Below, piece by piece: positions 43,063-55,494 of a stretch of DNA of 64,000 bases. Both the position numbers and the translations under genes were made by a program. This stretch comes from Mauremys mutica (lineage: Eukaryota > Chordata > Testudines > Geoemydidae): NCBI RefSeq assembly GCF_020497125.1, contig NC_059087.1, positions 14,417,925 to 14,481,924 on the forward strand. The letters are read 5' to 3'. Position 1 is the stretch's first letter, and the number at the start of each line of letters is the position of its first letter. Under the pieces are notes generated by a model. That model was given only the letters and a program-made list of their open reading frames with translations, did not search any database and had not been told where the DNA came from.

Positions 43063-46000
43063 GCAGGTGTGACAGCATCTCACCCTTAAATGGGATAAAT
43101 ATACCTCTCTCATTATCCCCATAGTTGTGCCCACGTTTCCAATCCTATTAGATGAATTCAATCACTATGGCTTTCCTGTGATGGATAAATTACAGGATTT
43201 GACTGTTACCTACAGCACAGGAATAAAGACTGTCATCTGACTCCAAACAGACTGATTACAAGAGAAGAACTATTAACATTGAGCTTTGAGGTTGAGCTCC
43301 AGCACCTCTCTCTTACACAGACATCCTTCCAAAGTGACACGGTGACACAGTAGATGGGGACAGATTGTTCAGAGGTACCAAAGAGGGGAAGAGAACTGAA
43401 TTCCCTGTCACTCAGCGGGAATTAGTCTAATAAAATGACAAGGAAAAAAATAACCCTGTGTATCGCAACAAATGTGGTTAGACTGAACTCCGTAAGGAGA
43501 GCATGAACACCAATGCTGACTGTTTCCTCAGCTTGTGTGGCAAACACCTACTAACACCTCCTTTTCTAGTGTATGGTTTATACTTTTTAAAGACACAAGC
43601 ATCATACCCTCCAAGAGGCATGTACGAGGGCAGCCATCTTGGCCAACACACCAGGAAGTGACCGGGTGACCTCCACAACTGAAACGTGAGCTGCTCCAGC
43701 TTGGGCTAACAAGCCGGACTCCCTTGCTGGGGCTGCAACAGATTCATATTCCCTGTAGATCGAACACAGAGGGGGATCTGGAACAACTCCTCAGTGGGTT
43801 ACACATATCAGACAAACGCATTCCGAGCTGGTTTTTGAGCAGCACGTGAGATCAGATGCAAACAAAGTACAGTCACCCCACTTTAAAATCCCCTTGATTC
43901 ATATTGCCAGCGCAGTGCGATAGTGGTAAAAGTAGACTGAAAACCAGAGGGGGAGATCTCACTGCCCCATCCAAGGAAGAGGGGGTGCTATCAGGCTGCA
44001 CGTCTTTCCCAAGCCAGGGAAGAGTGGGGGAGCTTTCCTCTGTGTTTAGAAACAGAGGGGGAACTGTGCTCTTCCTACAACCAATCCCATTTATTTTAAA
44101 CTCGGCAGCTGAGTCAACACTGGTCTCGCCCTCTCACCCAGTCAAGTCCCAGCTGTGCACGCACAGCCAGTGGTTTCATCTTTGAATCAGGTCACCAACA
44201 GTAGCAGCTTTACAAAATCACAGATATTGCATCCAAGAACATAACGCACAGGCAGGGGCGCTGGATCACAGCAATCTGGTGTTCACTAGGTTCTCTGCTA
44301 GATGATGGCAAGGAGACAGACTGAACATCTAGGCCTTTGCACACACTTAAAAGAATGATCTATTGTCTTTTTGCCACTTCCAGCCTCTCTTACCCCTCCC
44401 TGTCCCTCCCAGGGCATGGCAGGAAGGTACTGTTCAAAAAGGGCCAGATCGTCAAGTCTTAACTCAGTTCAGACCTGGGTCCATGGATACAACACCACTG
44501 AAATCAGCTGGATTGATCCCTCTTACCCCAGGGGTTCTCTTCCATCCCAGGTCCAAGGGCTTCTCCAGGTGAGAACTCTGGGACTGTGCCCGCGGCAGCT
44601 CAAAATCTGCTCAGAACTAGAGGCAGTCACAGCTGATCGGTGCAGTTCAGACAGTGAGCTGGCCCAGCCGGGGAGGGAGCACAAGTAGGACACTAAGTGG
44701 ATGAGCCTTTCTGCCAGCATCAGGACTCCCAAGGAGCCCTAACCACATGTTTTAAAGCTGCCTTGAACTGAAAGAATCCCTGGTGAGGGCATGTGTTGTC
44801 TTCCTCTTCTAGTCCATTGACTCTGCTGATGCAGACAGGTGCAATTTCCAACCATCTGTGCTGTGGGATTGGTATCAACTTCCTGGTCTTCAGTTGGCCT
44901 GTGGTGCTTAAATAAATGTTTGCAAATACAAGAGCTGCTCAGCATGGCTTGATAAGAGCCATGAAGACGTATGATGATTTGAGAACTCGCACCCTGGCAA
45001 GAAACAACACCAAAAGGAAATCACCAGGGAGCAGACAGGGTCACCCCACATTGTTCTTCAGTCCCTGTCATCATGTTTGGCTCATCTTGCATATATCAGC
45101 TACAGCAACACAATTCCCCCGAGCTTGGGCGCTCTCAGAAGTGGAGAAACTCCAGCAGCTCCTTCTTGCATTGCTACAGCAGTTACAGTACTTAGGCACA
45201 CCGGGCTGAGGCTTGGACTGTGCTGGCTCTCTTCCAGCGCTCTCCAGTGAAGCAAACCCAGCCCTATACCCTTCATTTGCTTTTTATTTGAGATTTAATT
45301 ACATTCAGTTCATCGCCAAAGTCCCTAGCAGCCCCAGTTTGTGTTTCCAAAAGGACCTGCCCTGAAAACGCAGACACCACCTTATCGTCATCACCACCAC
45401 CACCATCACCAGCCAGATGGATCGGGCAGAGAGTTGCAGAGCTCTACACAACAGGGAAATCAAAGCCAATGTGTCTCAGAATGTAGAAGCAAGTAAAAAA
45501 GAATCCTTGAGTTGGAGTCAACGTTTCATTACCTGGCAGAACCTCTTCCTACAAGCCTCAGCTCCCATTGAAAGCACCTTCCAGCAATTAGCTTTACTGG
45601 AGCAGGATTTACCACATGAGCCATAGTCAAGGAATGCAATCTGAAAGGTGCCTCTGGGGCAGCGGTGGGGTAGCATTAGCGTACCCTGCAAGAGAAGGGT
45701 GAAGCAGGAAAAGTGACTAACTGCAAAGTGGAAAATGTCAACTTTAGGGCTAGATTGTAATTTTACACATCCCCTGAGTTAGAAGTTGCACTTGGCTGTG
45801 CCCCTCCAACAGCTGGTGAAAGATGTTTGACTGCAAGTCACAATCCCTTCCCTGGCTTCCCTCTGGCTCTAGGGTGGGGGATAGCAGTCTTCTATTGGTC
45901 TGCACCAACAGCCGATTATATCCTCTTCCATGCAGCTCAGCTGTGCTGGCTGGTGCATTGTGAGGACAGAGCCAAGGCACTTATCCTTTATCCACACATG

Positions 46001-46589
46001 CAGGGGGTTGGGAGAAGTTTTGGCCTCACAAAGGACCCTCCCCAACACACTGTGCCTCTGTACTCCTCTTCATGGTGTCATATGGACAAGTTATAACCCA
46101 GCTTCTAAAACGACATCCTCCTGTTTATTGTCAGCCCCCCACTGTATGTAATTTGACTCCCTCTCCCTGCTTCTGAATTTGGTCCATAAGTGGTTGAGTT
46201 TCTTACTGGGAAAATGCATCAAGTTAAAACACATAAGTTACCTAATGTGCTGTTCAATATGAAGGACAAGGGTAGCCAGGCCTGAGAACATGTTAGAGGG
46301 TCCTGGTTACTGCTGGTCGAGTTCCCTCACAGAGTACAGGCTGGAAGGTGTAATAATGTGACACCAGTTCAGCCTTCCTTAGTTTCACTTCGACACATGC
46401 ACGAATTTGACCCAGGAAGTCTTGTCTGATTCTGAGAGAAAGTGGCAAGGAAATTAGGAAAGGAGTTTTCTTCTGAACAATTCGTAGATTCCAAAGCCAG
46501 ATGGGATCTGGCTAACACAGGCCAGAGAACTTCCCCAAATTCATCTCAAGGATTCACGATGTGCATTCTCATACCACCAAACACTGACA
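43063..46589. other. intergenic stretch; one repeat fragment and a candidate conserved piece
   Basis: 44438-44525 (GGGCCAGATCGTCAAGTC...CACTGAAATCAGCTGG) is a palindromic-family fragment. 45270-45380 (TTGCTTTTTATTTGAGATTT, AATTACATTCAGTTCATC) looks like conserved non-coding DNA. 45390-45412 is a short CAC/CAT trinucleotide tract. Nothing else recognised. Confidence 0.3.
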
Positions 46590-46715
46590 CAGGTGGGGCT
46601 TTTTATCTTTATTTGCAGCTCGAGTCATGGAGCAGGACTCCATCATGCCCGGCCCTGACAAAAATTCAGAACAAAGACTATCCCCACCCAAAGAGCTTAC
46701 AATCCAAGTATGCAT
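46590..46715 (-). repeat. amniote CORE-SINE-like fragment
   Basis: GAGCAGGACTCCATCATGCC, CAAAGACTATCCCCACCC and AAAGAGCTTACAATCCAAGT match the family seen at 56.8 and 59.3 kb (ACAGTCCCTGCCC...AGAGCTTACAATCTAAG). Confidence 0.6.
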
Positions 46716-46857
46716 GGACAATGATAAGTTTATTTATAGGGTCAAATATTTAAAATTTTTAAGAGTCACAAAAAGAGTTTGTGTTGTGATTGCCCTTTTG
46801 TTAGAGAGAGAGAAGACAAAGTTTGGTCCATTTCTAACACACTGGATTAGCCAGCTC

Positions 46858-47310
46858 TCAGTTAAGACGGAACATATCCCATAAGGATGAATTAATTCCA
46901 TGCTCTCCAAATCCAGCAATGTTGAACAGATTTGTCAGGAAGAGACAATTCAGAGCGGTGCACGATCTTAAATCAACCTGCATTACAAAGGGGCCCCAGA
47001 CGCTGTGCTCCCCTTTAATTGGCCACTTTTCCTCAGCTGTGCTATCATTGATTGTGTCATATTTTATTACTGTGGAGACAGCGCTCAGAAAATATGGTGT
47101 CACAAGAGAATGGCCAGTTTTCTCTGGCCTTGTTACATTTCTATTGAAAATCTTTACACATTTCTCTAGGGGGAGAAAGCTCAGTTTAATTATGGATTTT
47201 TTAAAATTGTTTTGTCTCGATATGAACACGGGGAACAAAGAGCAGCACATTTTTACAGTAAGGTTGCAGGGTAAAATGACACTAACATACAGAGGATAGT
47301 AGGCAAACAC
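46858..47310. other. candidate conserved non-coding element, open in both directions
   Basis: Both strands are stop-free over long stretches: plus 46919-47299 (126 codons) and minus 46858-47310 (150 codons). Neither product has a recognisable domain. CCCCTTTAATTGGCCAC and CATTGATTGTGTCATATTTT sites suggest a regulatory block. I read it as non-coding, with the open frames incidental. Confidence 0.28.
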
Positions 47311-48415
47311 TTGACGATTGTTTCAGTGAAGGAAAAAAAAAGAAAAGGCTATTACTATTTACCTCCTTCAGAGGCTTCCACCCAGAACTGCAGTGAGCTA
47401 GATGGCAGTACAAAAGAAAGATTTGGGCAATTGGTCATGGCACTTATCTACCTAAAAAACTAGGTTATCGTTTTAGACTGTAGGTCCACAGGGTTTCTAA
47501 CACTCTTGTTCTGATTTCCATAGCCATGGATTTTGTGATTACAGCTCTGTTCTGGAGAGGTGCATTTAGCTGGCAAATGGAGACAGCTTTTCTGGTCAGT
47601 TGAGACACAGCGGGAATTCCAGTGAGAACGCCTATTGTGTTTTCAACTCTGGTCTTCCATTTATGACTTTGCCATTGGGTAAACATAGTATACAGACACA
47701 GTATAATCCTGCACAGGCAGCTCTTCAATATATTTGCCAGTCTAAGCAGTGAGGCTTTGACTCCCGGCTCAAGATGGAAGAGGGAGCTCCCAGAGTTGAT
47801 GAACCTCACCACACAGGCTCAGTGCTTCTGCGGGAGCTTGCTTGACAGCTGCTGATGCACCTTTTATTAGGTGCAACTCGATCTCCCTCTCCGTGGTGGT
47901 GCCCCAGAGAGTCTAGTGCTGCTGTCACGCCTGGTTACAAAGAGGAGAAAGTTTCTTTATCCCCTCTGTGGGAAAGGACGGGGCACAATGAGCTCCCAGA
48001 GTTTTAGCATGTGCCAAATTGGTATCCACTGTAATGTGATAGATTCAGTAGCTGGGTGGTATTGAGAGATGAGTCGTCTCAGCACAGGGTGCTCTCAGCT
48101 CTGATCCTGCCTCTGATCGAGTCCCTACCTTACACAGTTTCCCCATCTGCAAATTCAGAAATCACCATGACCTCCCAGGGCTAGTGCCTGGATTACACAG
48201 CCAACGGGCCAAATTCAGACCTGACCCCTGGTTTTGTCCCAGCGTCTGTGAAATGCTGCGGAGGGGAAGGGCATCATGTTAGTACCGAGAGTTCTAATCT
48301 ACTCAAAAGAAAATGGACTTCCTCAAAACCACCGAGCGCCAGTCTTACGTACATCATACGGTGCAGTGTTTCCATAAAACGTGGCAGGGTGATACGGGGG
48401 AAGAATGAAAATGAT
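47311..48415. other. intergenic stretch without a recognised feature
   Basis: A weak MIR-like CAGTTTCCCCATCTGCAAA (48139 onward, plus strand) is the only repeat hint. The 115-codon minus frame at 47465-47812 is not recognised. Confidence 0.35.
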
Positions 48416-48520
48416 TTGGGTGGGAATTTTCAAAGGAGCCTACAGGACAGAGGAACCCCAATTCCATTTACTTTAGATGCGAGTTGGGCGCCTGCACACG
48501 CCTTTGAAAATCCAGGCCTT
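48416..48520. repeat. palindromic repeat with 'TTTTCAAAGG...TTTGAAAATCC' ends
   Basis: GGGTGGGAATTTTCAAAGGA, CCCAATTCCATTTACTTTAG, GCCTTTGAAAATCCAGGCC: the ends are inverted and the centre keeps the CCATTxACTTxA core. Confidence 0.6.
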
Positions 48521-48929
48521 GGCTTTGACCGGACTCCAAATGGGCTCACAAGCAGTGACGGTCACTCCGTAGGAACTGGCGCTGATGTCAGGTCAGACAT
48601 TCAGAAGAAGTCGCAACTACAGCGGATTTCCCAAGGATGCTCCCTTCAGTCAGGTAATCCTCTGCCTCCCCCACTAATGGTACCTCTTTGTTGCCCTGTT
48701 TATCTGCGTCTCCCACCACAATTTCCAGGCCTTTCTCAATGTCGATCCCTGTGCGTGGATCTCCTTCCCAGCACCGATCCAGATCGCCTTTCTGCTGGGA
48801 CGCAGTGAGAAGTGAGTCAATAATTACATGTGTCAATTGCGCAGACAAAACAAACTTGATCTACCATGAAATAGATCCAACCCAGACTGAAGTCAATAAA
48901 AAGCCTATCTAACTAGCACACTTATGTGG

Positions 48930-49155
48930 CCCCCATCACTGTACTATGTGAGCACCTCACAACATTTAATGTACTGATTCTCACAACCTTCTGTGAGGTG
49001 GGGAAGTATTATCTCCAGGGGGCACTGAGATACAGAGAGACTAAGTGACTTGCCCAGGTTCACACAGGAAGTTTGTGGGACAGCAGGAATTGAATCCAGA
49101 TCTCCCAGAGCCCAGGCTAATTACTCTAACCACTGAACCATCCTTCCTCCTTCCA
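48930..49155 (-). repeat. MIR/CORE-SINE, nearly complete
   Basis: CACAACATTTAATGTACTGA, TGTGAGGTGGGGAAGTATTA, GATACAGAGAGACTAAGTGA, CTTGCCCAGGTTCACACAGG, GAATTGAATCCAGATCTCCC and ATTACTCTAACCACTGAACC follow the complement of a MIR from its 3' part to its tRNA-like head. About 225 bp; the best MIR in the window. Confidence 0.85.
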
Positions 49156-49244
49156 TTCACTTCAATGGGTTGTTTCAAACCCAAAGTGAATAATCCCCAT
49201 GAGCTGGTTGCTATCAGCGGCTAGAGAAAGTTGTTCCCTATTTG

Positions 49245-49362
49245 TTGCTTCATGTCTGAAATGATAGTGCAAGTCCTTCGAGGCAGGGACCATCTCTTTA
49301 TCTGTACTGTAAAAGGCATCCAACACACCTTTGGGCACAATCAAACAACAATAATAATCCAT
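49245..49362 (+). repeat. amniote CORE-SINE-like 3' fragment
   Basis: AAGTCCTTCGAGGCAGGGAC, CATCTCTTTATCTGTACTGT and CAACAATAATAATCC match the plus orientation of the GGCAGGGACTGTCTTTTTG...AATAATAAT repeat. Confidence 0.6.
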
Positions 49363-50774
49363 GTCCACGTTTACAGATTTACATAGTCTGCGAGTGCAAT
49401 GGGCAGAATTTAAAGAAACAGTGAGAATGCACCCTCAGAAATCCAGTATTTGTCATAAGGAGTTGGAAGTAAGTGTTGATTGCTTCCTTTTTTAGAGAAG
49501 CTTTTCACGGTTTCCCTAACATGGATTTTTAAAACCATTTCTCCACCACATAACCACCACCCCCCGCCCTCCCATTTTGTAAATCCGGGGTTCTCATCTG
49601 GCATGCTAATTGATTTTAAAATACTGGAAAATTATCACATCTTATTACTGTAAGATCCACTTCTCTGGGATGTTATAGTACCCACCGTATAGATAGCCTG
49701 GGTATATCGGAATGAGATCAGTTTGCTTTGCAATGTGTTCAGGGCACAGATATTTTTGTTTATCAAACATTTAGGGGCAAAGTGGCTTCTGGAAAGGACT
49801 GCACAGCCTGATCGTTAGACCGACAATGCAACTACCCCCTGTTGTATTCCTGTTCTTATGATATGCCCCCATTGTGGAATCTGAGCACCAATCAAGCCCT
49901 TAGCTTTGGGGCCTTACACAAACCAAGTTTAGTTTCATAGATGTTAGTACAATTCAGTGTGTCAAAGAAGTCCCTGCCTGGCATTGTCAGGGCAGCTTTG
50001 ATATTAGTTTTCACCTGAACACCTGCCGGAGCTGCTGTTTTGTTAATGCCATTCTCAGCAGCACAGCCTCTCGAAATCACACTTCCTTCCAGATGTGATG
50101 CTGCAGCAATAGAAATACTGATTAGCTCCCTCTGTCATCTCATCCATAGGAGGGAGCGCCTGTGGGTACTGCTGTGGTACCAGGGAATAACGAGTAAGGG
50201 CTAATCGAAAGACTTTCACTGACTTCAGTGAGAGCAGGACTGAGACTCAGCTGCTCATTTTTAATCTCTTTATCTCTACTGTCCAGTATTCTGAAGGCCT
50301 GTGAGGCAGGAGACTGCATTCTGATGTCCAGACTCCGGTTCCATGTGACTGCAGGAGTATGCATAATGACTCTGGTAACAAAGGAATTGCTTTTCTACGG
50401 TGTAGTCTGTTTGGAGAATAAATTCCCTTGCCTAAGCTCTAAAGCCTTGGCAGGCTAATATATTGACCTGTGTTGTGGCTGCTTCCTGTAGTAATTTCGG
50501 TTCTGTGTCTTACAGGGTATTTGCACTTGCCCATATCAAAAACCATAAACTGAAATTGAATTTTCCTGAAAGTCAAGGAGATCAATGGCAACCTCTGAAG
50601 CCTTGTCCCTCCCCCACCCCCGCCAGCCAATCTGCACTGAAGGGTTTCCAAGCTTTGTAGTTAAGAGGCTTTCATTGTTGCTAATTCCAGGCCTGTACCG
50701 GAGACCACGCTCTGCTCACGGGTGTATTTCACCCTTACGCCAGTGTAATCTAGAACTAACCACATTCAAATCAC
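49363..50774. other. intergenic stretch without a recognised feature
   Basis: Only a weak palindromic-repeat trace near 50206 (ACTTTCACTGACTTCAGTGA). No gene or transposon supported. Confidence 0.35.
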
Positions 50775-51030
50775 AGGGTAGGTGTATACCATGGAGGCGA
50801 TAGGGGCATAACCCTCTAGTGCAGACGCAGCCTGCATTGACAAAAGGGTTAGTGTAGGAACACCACCTCCCTGAATGACAGTAGCTATATTGATGGAAGC
50901 ATTTTCCTATCAGCATAGCTGCATCTGCACTGGGGAATAGGTCAGCATAGCTATTTCAGCCAGCAGTGTGTGGTTTTCACACCTCTGACGGACACAGCAA
51001 TGCCAACCAAGCCAAAGGGCGGATGTAAAA
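50775..51030. mobile_element. Harbinger-like MITE, degenerate
   Basis: GGTAGGTGTATACCATGGAG, CAGCATAGCTGCATCTGCAC, TGGGGAATAGGTCAGCATAG and GTGTGTGGTTTTCACACCTC match the style of a turtle element with the GCATAGCT...GGGTTAGGTC motif and a GTGTG/CACAC hairpin. Ends and target duplication are not resolved. Confidence 0.48.
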
Positions 51031-51099
51031 CTAAGACAGGAGAGACGGGCTGTTAAATATGACTGTTTCCTTAGCAGAATTCCATTCCGCACCTAATTT

Positions 51100-51203
51100 A
51101 GGGTGGGATTTTCTAAAAGTACTCATGCTTGGCCTAACGCTGCTCCTGTTGACCTCCATGGGAGCAGGGCGAGGCCAGCACCAAGTGCTTCTGAAAAGTC
51201 CAC
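51100..51203. repeat. palindromic repeat
   Basis: GGTGGGATTTTCTAAAAGTA, CTCATGCTTGGCCTAACGCT, CCTCCATGGGAGCAGG, TGCTTCTGAAAAGTCCACC: inverted ends GGATTTTCTxAAAG and CTTxTGAAAAGTCC. Confidence 0.6.
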
Positions 51204-51589
51204 CATTCCTTCATAAGAAACCAATTATATATCTTTACTTAGGAAGTTGACGTTAAGGCGTGGTGGTAGAAGAGGTGCTGTCACTAGGGAGGGCTTAACA
51301 ATGGAAATTGTTTCTTTTCTTATTTCTAGAGCACAGCGGGAATGCTTTTTCAGCAGAGACAATTGTCTTCAAGCAGACAGTGAATTTGGAAACGTGTGTG
51401 TTTAATACAATAACTTTTGTCAAGCCGAAGGTAATATTTCTCCACTCCCGGGGCAATTAACTGTCGCCAAGAGTTGTGTTCAAAGTGCCAGCTCCTAATG
51501 CCACAGACTTATACTGCTGCTTCACACTTGGAACTGCCTGTAAGCCTATAATCTGCAGTCTCTGTTCTATAGCTTAGCATAGCAAAAGC

Positions 51590-51690
51590 TAAATTGCTTC
51601 TCGGAGAGAAATAAAATGGTTGACGCACAGATGGCTTTAATGAAGCCATTTCTCTTAATTTACCAGCATAGCTGAGCCAAGCATCACGAG
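51590..51690. other. candidate conserved non-coding element
   Basis: GAAATAAAATGGTTGACGCA, GATGGCTTTAATGAAGCCAT and TTCTCTTAATTTACCAGCAT occur without repeat character. GGCTTTAATGAAGCC is a small perfect inverted repeat around TTTAATGAA. Composition-based guess. Confidence 0.25.
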
Positions 51691-52155
51691 CACTCCTGAC
51701 ATACCTGCTTTGTAGAAGGGATCTCTGCTCAGATTCTCCTTAGCTATGCTCTTATGACAACTCCCTGGACTGAACGGTCGAGGGGAGCTGCTTGGAACAA
51801 AGTTTAGACCATTCTTTCAAAAAGTTAAATCAGTTTTTCCATAAAACCTCTGATTAAAAGAAAGAAACTGGGGAAAACTGGAGCCATGTTTTACCAGTGC
51901 TCAGTCCTACTGGATGCCGAACATCCTGGCCCCATTTGTTGTATTGGGTAGCAATGCTCAGCATCGCTGAGCCGAGGGTGAGAAAGCAATGAGTGAACTG
52001 TTAATCAAGTGGAACCGGTGATTACACAGTGAACATAAAGGGAAGGGATAAGGAAACCCACCATACTTCCCTTGAAATAAGCCTGGGGTTACTGCAAAGG
52101 CACTATAATGCTATGGTTCATTTATTAGTTACACAAAACATTCCCCTGTAACTGG

Positions 52156-53467
52156 TGTGACCGACTGCACCACTGTAGTCACACCTTACACATATCGTAA
52201 TAATCTCTATACAAAATATGCCTTGAGGTATCATTTGAAAACTAACTCCTCACTGGTCAATATCACGGTGAATGTATGTAGCAGCACTGTGTGTAACGTT
52301 ATGAAGTCCACCTGTATGATGTTAAAGGCACATGTTCAAACTCACGTAGCCCCAGTGAAGCAGAACTGGTCAAGCAAGCCCGTCTTAAAGGGATCTATTT
52401 ACCTCAATTTACATGTAAGCTGCAAACAGAGTCCTTAGACCAGTGGGTGCCAGACGAAGGACCGTGGCGGCGGTGGAGCACCCGCCGAAATTCGGCGGTG
52501 ACACCTCTCGATGACGTCGCTTGTCGGCAGCAAGTGGCATCATCGAGAGGCATCGCCGCTGAAACATCGCAGAAATTCGGCGGCATTTCGGCGGATGCTC
52601 TACCGCTGGCCAGGACGCAGGCACCACGTTGGGGACCCCTGCCTTAGACAGCGAGCAGGGAAGAAAGAAGACAAAGAAAAACTGCATTTCAGTATACACA
52701 GGTTAAAAGAAACAGCGTAACACCTCCATGTCTCCTTTCTCTCAGCTGGAAAGAACTTTATCTACAGGTCTCTTTCAGGAAAATGCAGTTCAAAGGGTGA
52801 CTGAACTCTAGAAGTGAAGGGCAAAAACACCCTAAGTTCTCTCTCTGTCCCTCTTTCTCTTTTCACCTAAGAAAAAGGAAACAGGCGTTGGACTTTGAGA
52901 GCAAATCCTTGCCTGAGGGTTTGGTCAGCAATGTACTGAAAACATGTGGCAAGATTTCAGCTTGAACCAAGTCTGATTTGTTAAGTTTAGAAAGAGTTTT
53001 CTCTTTATTTTTCTTGTAACCATTTCTGACTTTAATGCCTTAATGCTTGTACTCACTGACAATCCTATCTTCTTTCATTAAATAAACTTGTTTTATTCTT
53101 TAAATCAAAACTAATCCAGTGTTGTTGTTAAATTGGGCTGTGTGGTAACTCCATTTAAAAGGAGCAACAAGTTGTTGTATATTGTTCTCTTACAGGAACA
53201 ACAGACCTTTTTGTTATCTGAATTGTCCAGGAGCGGGCTGGACAGTGCAGTATAAAATGCATTTTGGGGGGGAAATCTGGGACTAGGGGTGTTGAGGCCA
53301 CCCTGAGGCAACCAAGGCTGGTGGAAGCCAGAGTGTGATTGAAGTGTTGCTGGCAGGAGCTATACGCAGACACTTAGGGTGTGCCCTGCATGCTGCTTTC
53401 CTGTTTGTGAGCGGCCCATGTGGGAGCTATAACAACAAAGCATTGTGAGGCACCCCAGGCATCCCTA
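52156..53467 (+). mobile_element. LTR with nested hAT MITE
   Basis: Starts TGTGACCGAC and ends CAGGCATCCCTA (end TA perhaps from CA). Flanked on both sides by ACTGG (52151-52155 and 53468-53472), a perfect 5-mer. A TTAAATAAACTTG polyadenylation site lies near 53080, and GTATAAAATGCATTTTGGGG (near 53250) and AAATCTGGGACTAGGGG are features I recall from reptile retroviral LTRs. After subtracting the nested 201-bp element and its extra duplicated 8 bp, the LTR is about 1.1 kb. No internal genes or partner LTR are visible, so it would be a solo LTR. The end assignment rests on the ACTGG pair. Confidence 0.6.
52441..52641. mobile_element. 201-bp hAT-like MITE with perfect 8-bp TSD
   Basis: CAGTGGGTGCC starts the element and GGGGACCCCTG ends it; the 8-mer CCTTAGAC flanks both sides exactly (52433-52440 and 52642-52649). 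Inside, CACCTCTCGATGACG is mirrored by CATCATCGAGAGG, and GAAATTCGGCGG occurs twice as a direct repeat. It inserted into the LTR. Confidence 0.92.
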
Positions 53468-53472
53468 ACTGG

Positions 53473-54764
53473 TCTGGATTGCACCCCGTAATGTCATAAT
53501 TGAATACCAAGGACTCCACTGCAAGTCACATTATTACTAATCATGTCTATAACACCCTAAATGTACAATGGAAGATTATTGCCAAAGCAGGACCAGGTCC
53601 TTCCCATGCAGGCTTCCACTATCGAATGACAAGCGAACACAACACCAGACAAGGCAAATAGTGAGGCGTGGTCATTCGAACATGGACATTTCCTGGAAAA
53701 GGAGGAATTACTTACGTTACTCACATGTGCCCAGATAGCCATGAGTGTAAAGGTCTTTCCTTCTTGTTCTATTTTATATCGACTTCAGGATTTGGGCCTG
53801 AGGCTCTTAGGTCTTGGATAAACAATCAATATATGCCAATTTACACCAGCTGGTGATCCAGCCCAGTGACTTCAGTTCAGTGAGCAAAGGATAATGGGTC
53901 CCAGAGACTGAAACTCCTATACGGAACCCTCTCCAGATGTGCTAGACTCCTACATAATCCAAGCGTAGGAGTGCAGCATGTATTATCCAAGACTTCGGGG
54001 GGATTATTTACATGCACAAAATAAAGCCTGGGCATAAGGGTTTGTAGAATTGGGGTTAAAGCAGCAATATGTAAGGCTGTTAGAAAAATAAACCCCACTG
54101 CCACAATACAGCACCTCATTCATTAGCATCTAGAAGCAACGTTAAGCAGGTGTTGAGCTCGGCTTCCCTACTGGATATGAAACTCACTAATTATCAGACC
54201 TGTCTCAAGGACTATTAGCACTAATTAGCATTGCAGACCAATTAGACAGAAATTTTAAATTCCACTGAACAACTTTCACTCCGGCTTTTCCCCTGTGCAC
54301 AGTGTAATTTTTTAAGTCAGTAGCAAGATGGATAGCATGGATTATGGTAGGATTTGATTGCTTTAAAATAACTGTTTTACTTGCACAATCCTTCACCCAC
54401 CTTTACTTTAACCTTACTTTTAATAAGCACAGTTTTTTCCAGTATTTAATATCCTTGTGGTTACTCCCTCTAGATCACAAGCTCTGTGACCCTTTGCTTG
54501 AGCTAGCAGCACCAGCCATCCTCAAGGGGACAGGTATGGAGTAGAACCATGCTGCCGTTCCCTTAGAGTAGTAGCTGCTGTCCCCTAGCACAGCACCTTT
54601 GCTGAGCCTCACCCACATGTATACTCTTAATGACTTCTGGGCTTTGTTGTGGCTTATGGGCACTGGTCCAGGGATCCTGGCTCAGTCTCTGCCAACAACG
54701 AGGAGAGCATGCCCACCAGTACAGCTTTTAAAAGGAAACAGCACATGCTCCTCTACATGGAACC
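53473..54764. other. intergenic stretch without a recognised feature
   Basis: No repeat or gene recognised. Ends where the next CR1 begins. Confidence 0.35.
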
Positions 54765-55158
54765 AAATGACCTCTTAGGGGTCACCAAATAAAATAGGCA
54801 GCGGGTTTAAAACAAACAGAAGGAAGTATTTCTTCACACAACACACTGTCAACCTGTGGAACTCTTTGCCAGAGGATGTTGTGAAGACCAAGACCATAAC
54901 AGGGCGAAAAAAAGAACTACATAAATTCATGGAGGATAGGAACATCAATGGCATTAGTCAGGATGGGCAGGGATGGTATTCCTAGCCTCTGATTGCCAGA
55001 AGCTGGGATTAGGCGACAGGGAATGGATCACTTGATGGTTACCTGTTTTGTTCATTCCCTCTGGGGCACCTGGCATTGGCCATTGTCAGAAGACAGGATA
55101 CTGGGCTAGATGGACCTTTGGTCTGACCCAGGATGGCCATTCTTATGTTCTTATGGCA
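54765..55158 (+). mobile_element. CR1 LINE 3' end (turtle-type 3'UTR)
   Basis: AAACAAACAGAAGGAAGTAT, TTCTTCACACAACACACTGT, TGGAACTCTTTGCCAGAGGA, CATTGGCCATTGTCAGAAGA, CAGGATACTGGGCTAGATGG and the terminal TTCTTATGTTCTTATG. It covers the end of the second reading frame and the 3'UTR, with no intact frame. 5'-truncated, low divergence. Confidence 0.93.
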
Positions 55159-55494
55159 TGACCTCACCTCCTACCTGCCCCCTTTGTGATCACTGGCATT
55201 AGCTGACTAGCTATTAGCCATCTGCAGGCCTTGCACTTAGGAGAATGCAATTAAGGTCACTGTATCCTTCATCCCCTCCCCCGGTGGATGGGGACAAAGG
55301 AAAGAAGATCCTTTTCATACAACCAAAGGTTAGGCATTATGACTCTTGGATCACATCCACAGATATAAATATTCTCCAATATAGTCCTGCTGTTGCTGAG
55401 GCAGGGGAAAAAGCTCCACCTCAGGCAGGCAGATGAAAAGACATGGAGCTGGGTTTCAGGAAGGCAGCAGTTGGTCGGATTCAGCTCAATTGTG

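Noticed and set aside
45390..45412. CACCACCAC/CATCAC tract
   Set aside because: A short imperfect trinucleotide run, too short to be more than low complexity.
48248..48808. 186-codon plus-strand frame, the longest after 18828-19481
   Set aside because: No recognised domain, it spans a palindromic repeat, and its composition is like the surrounding non-coding DNA.
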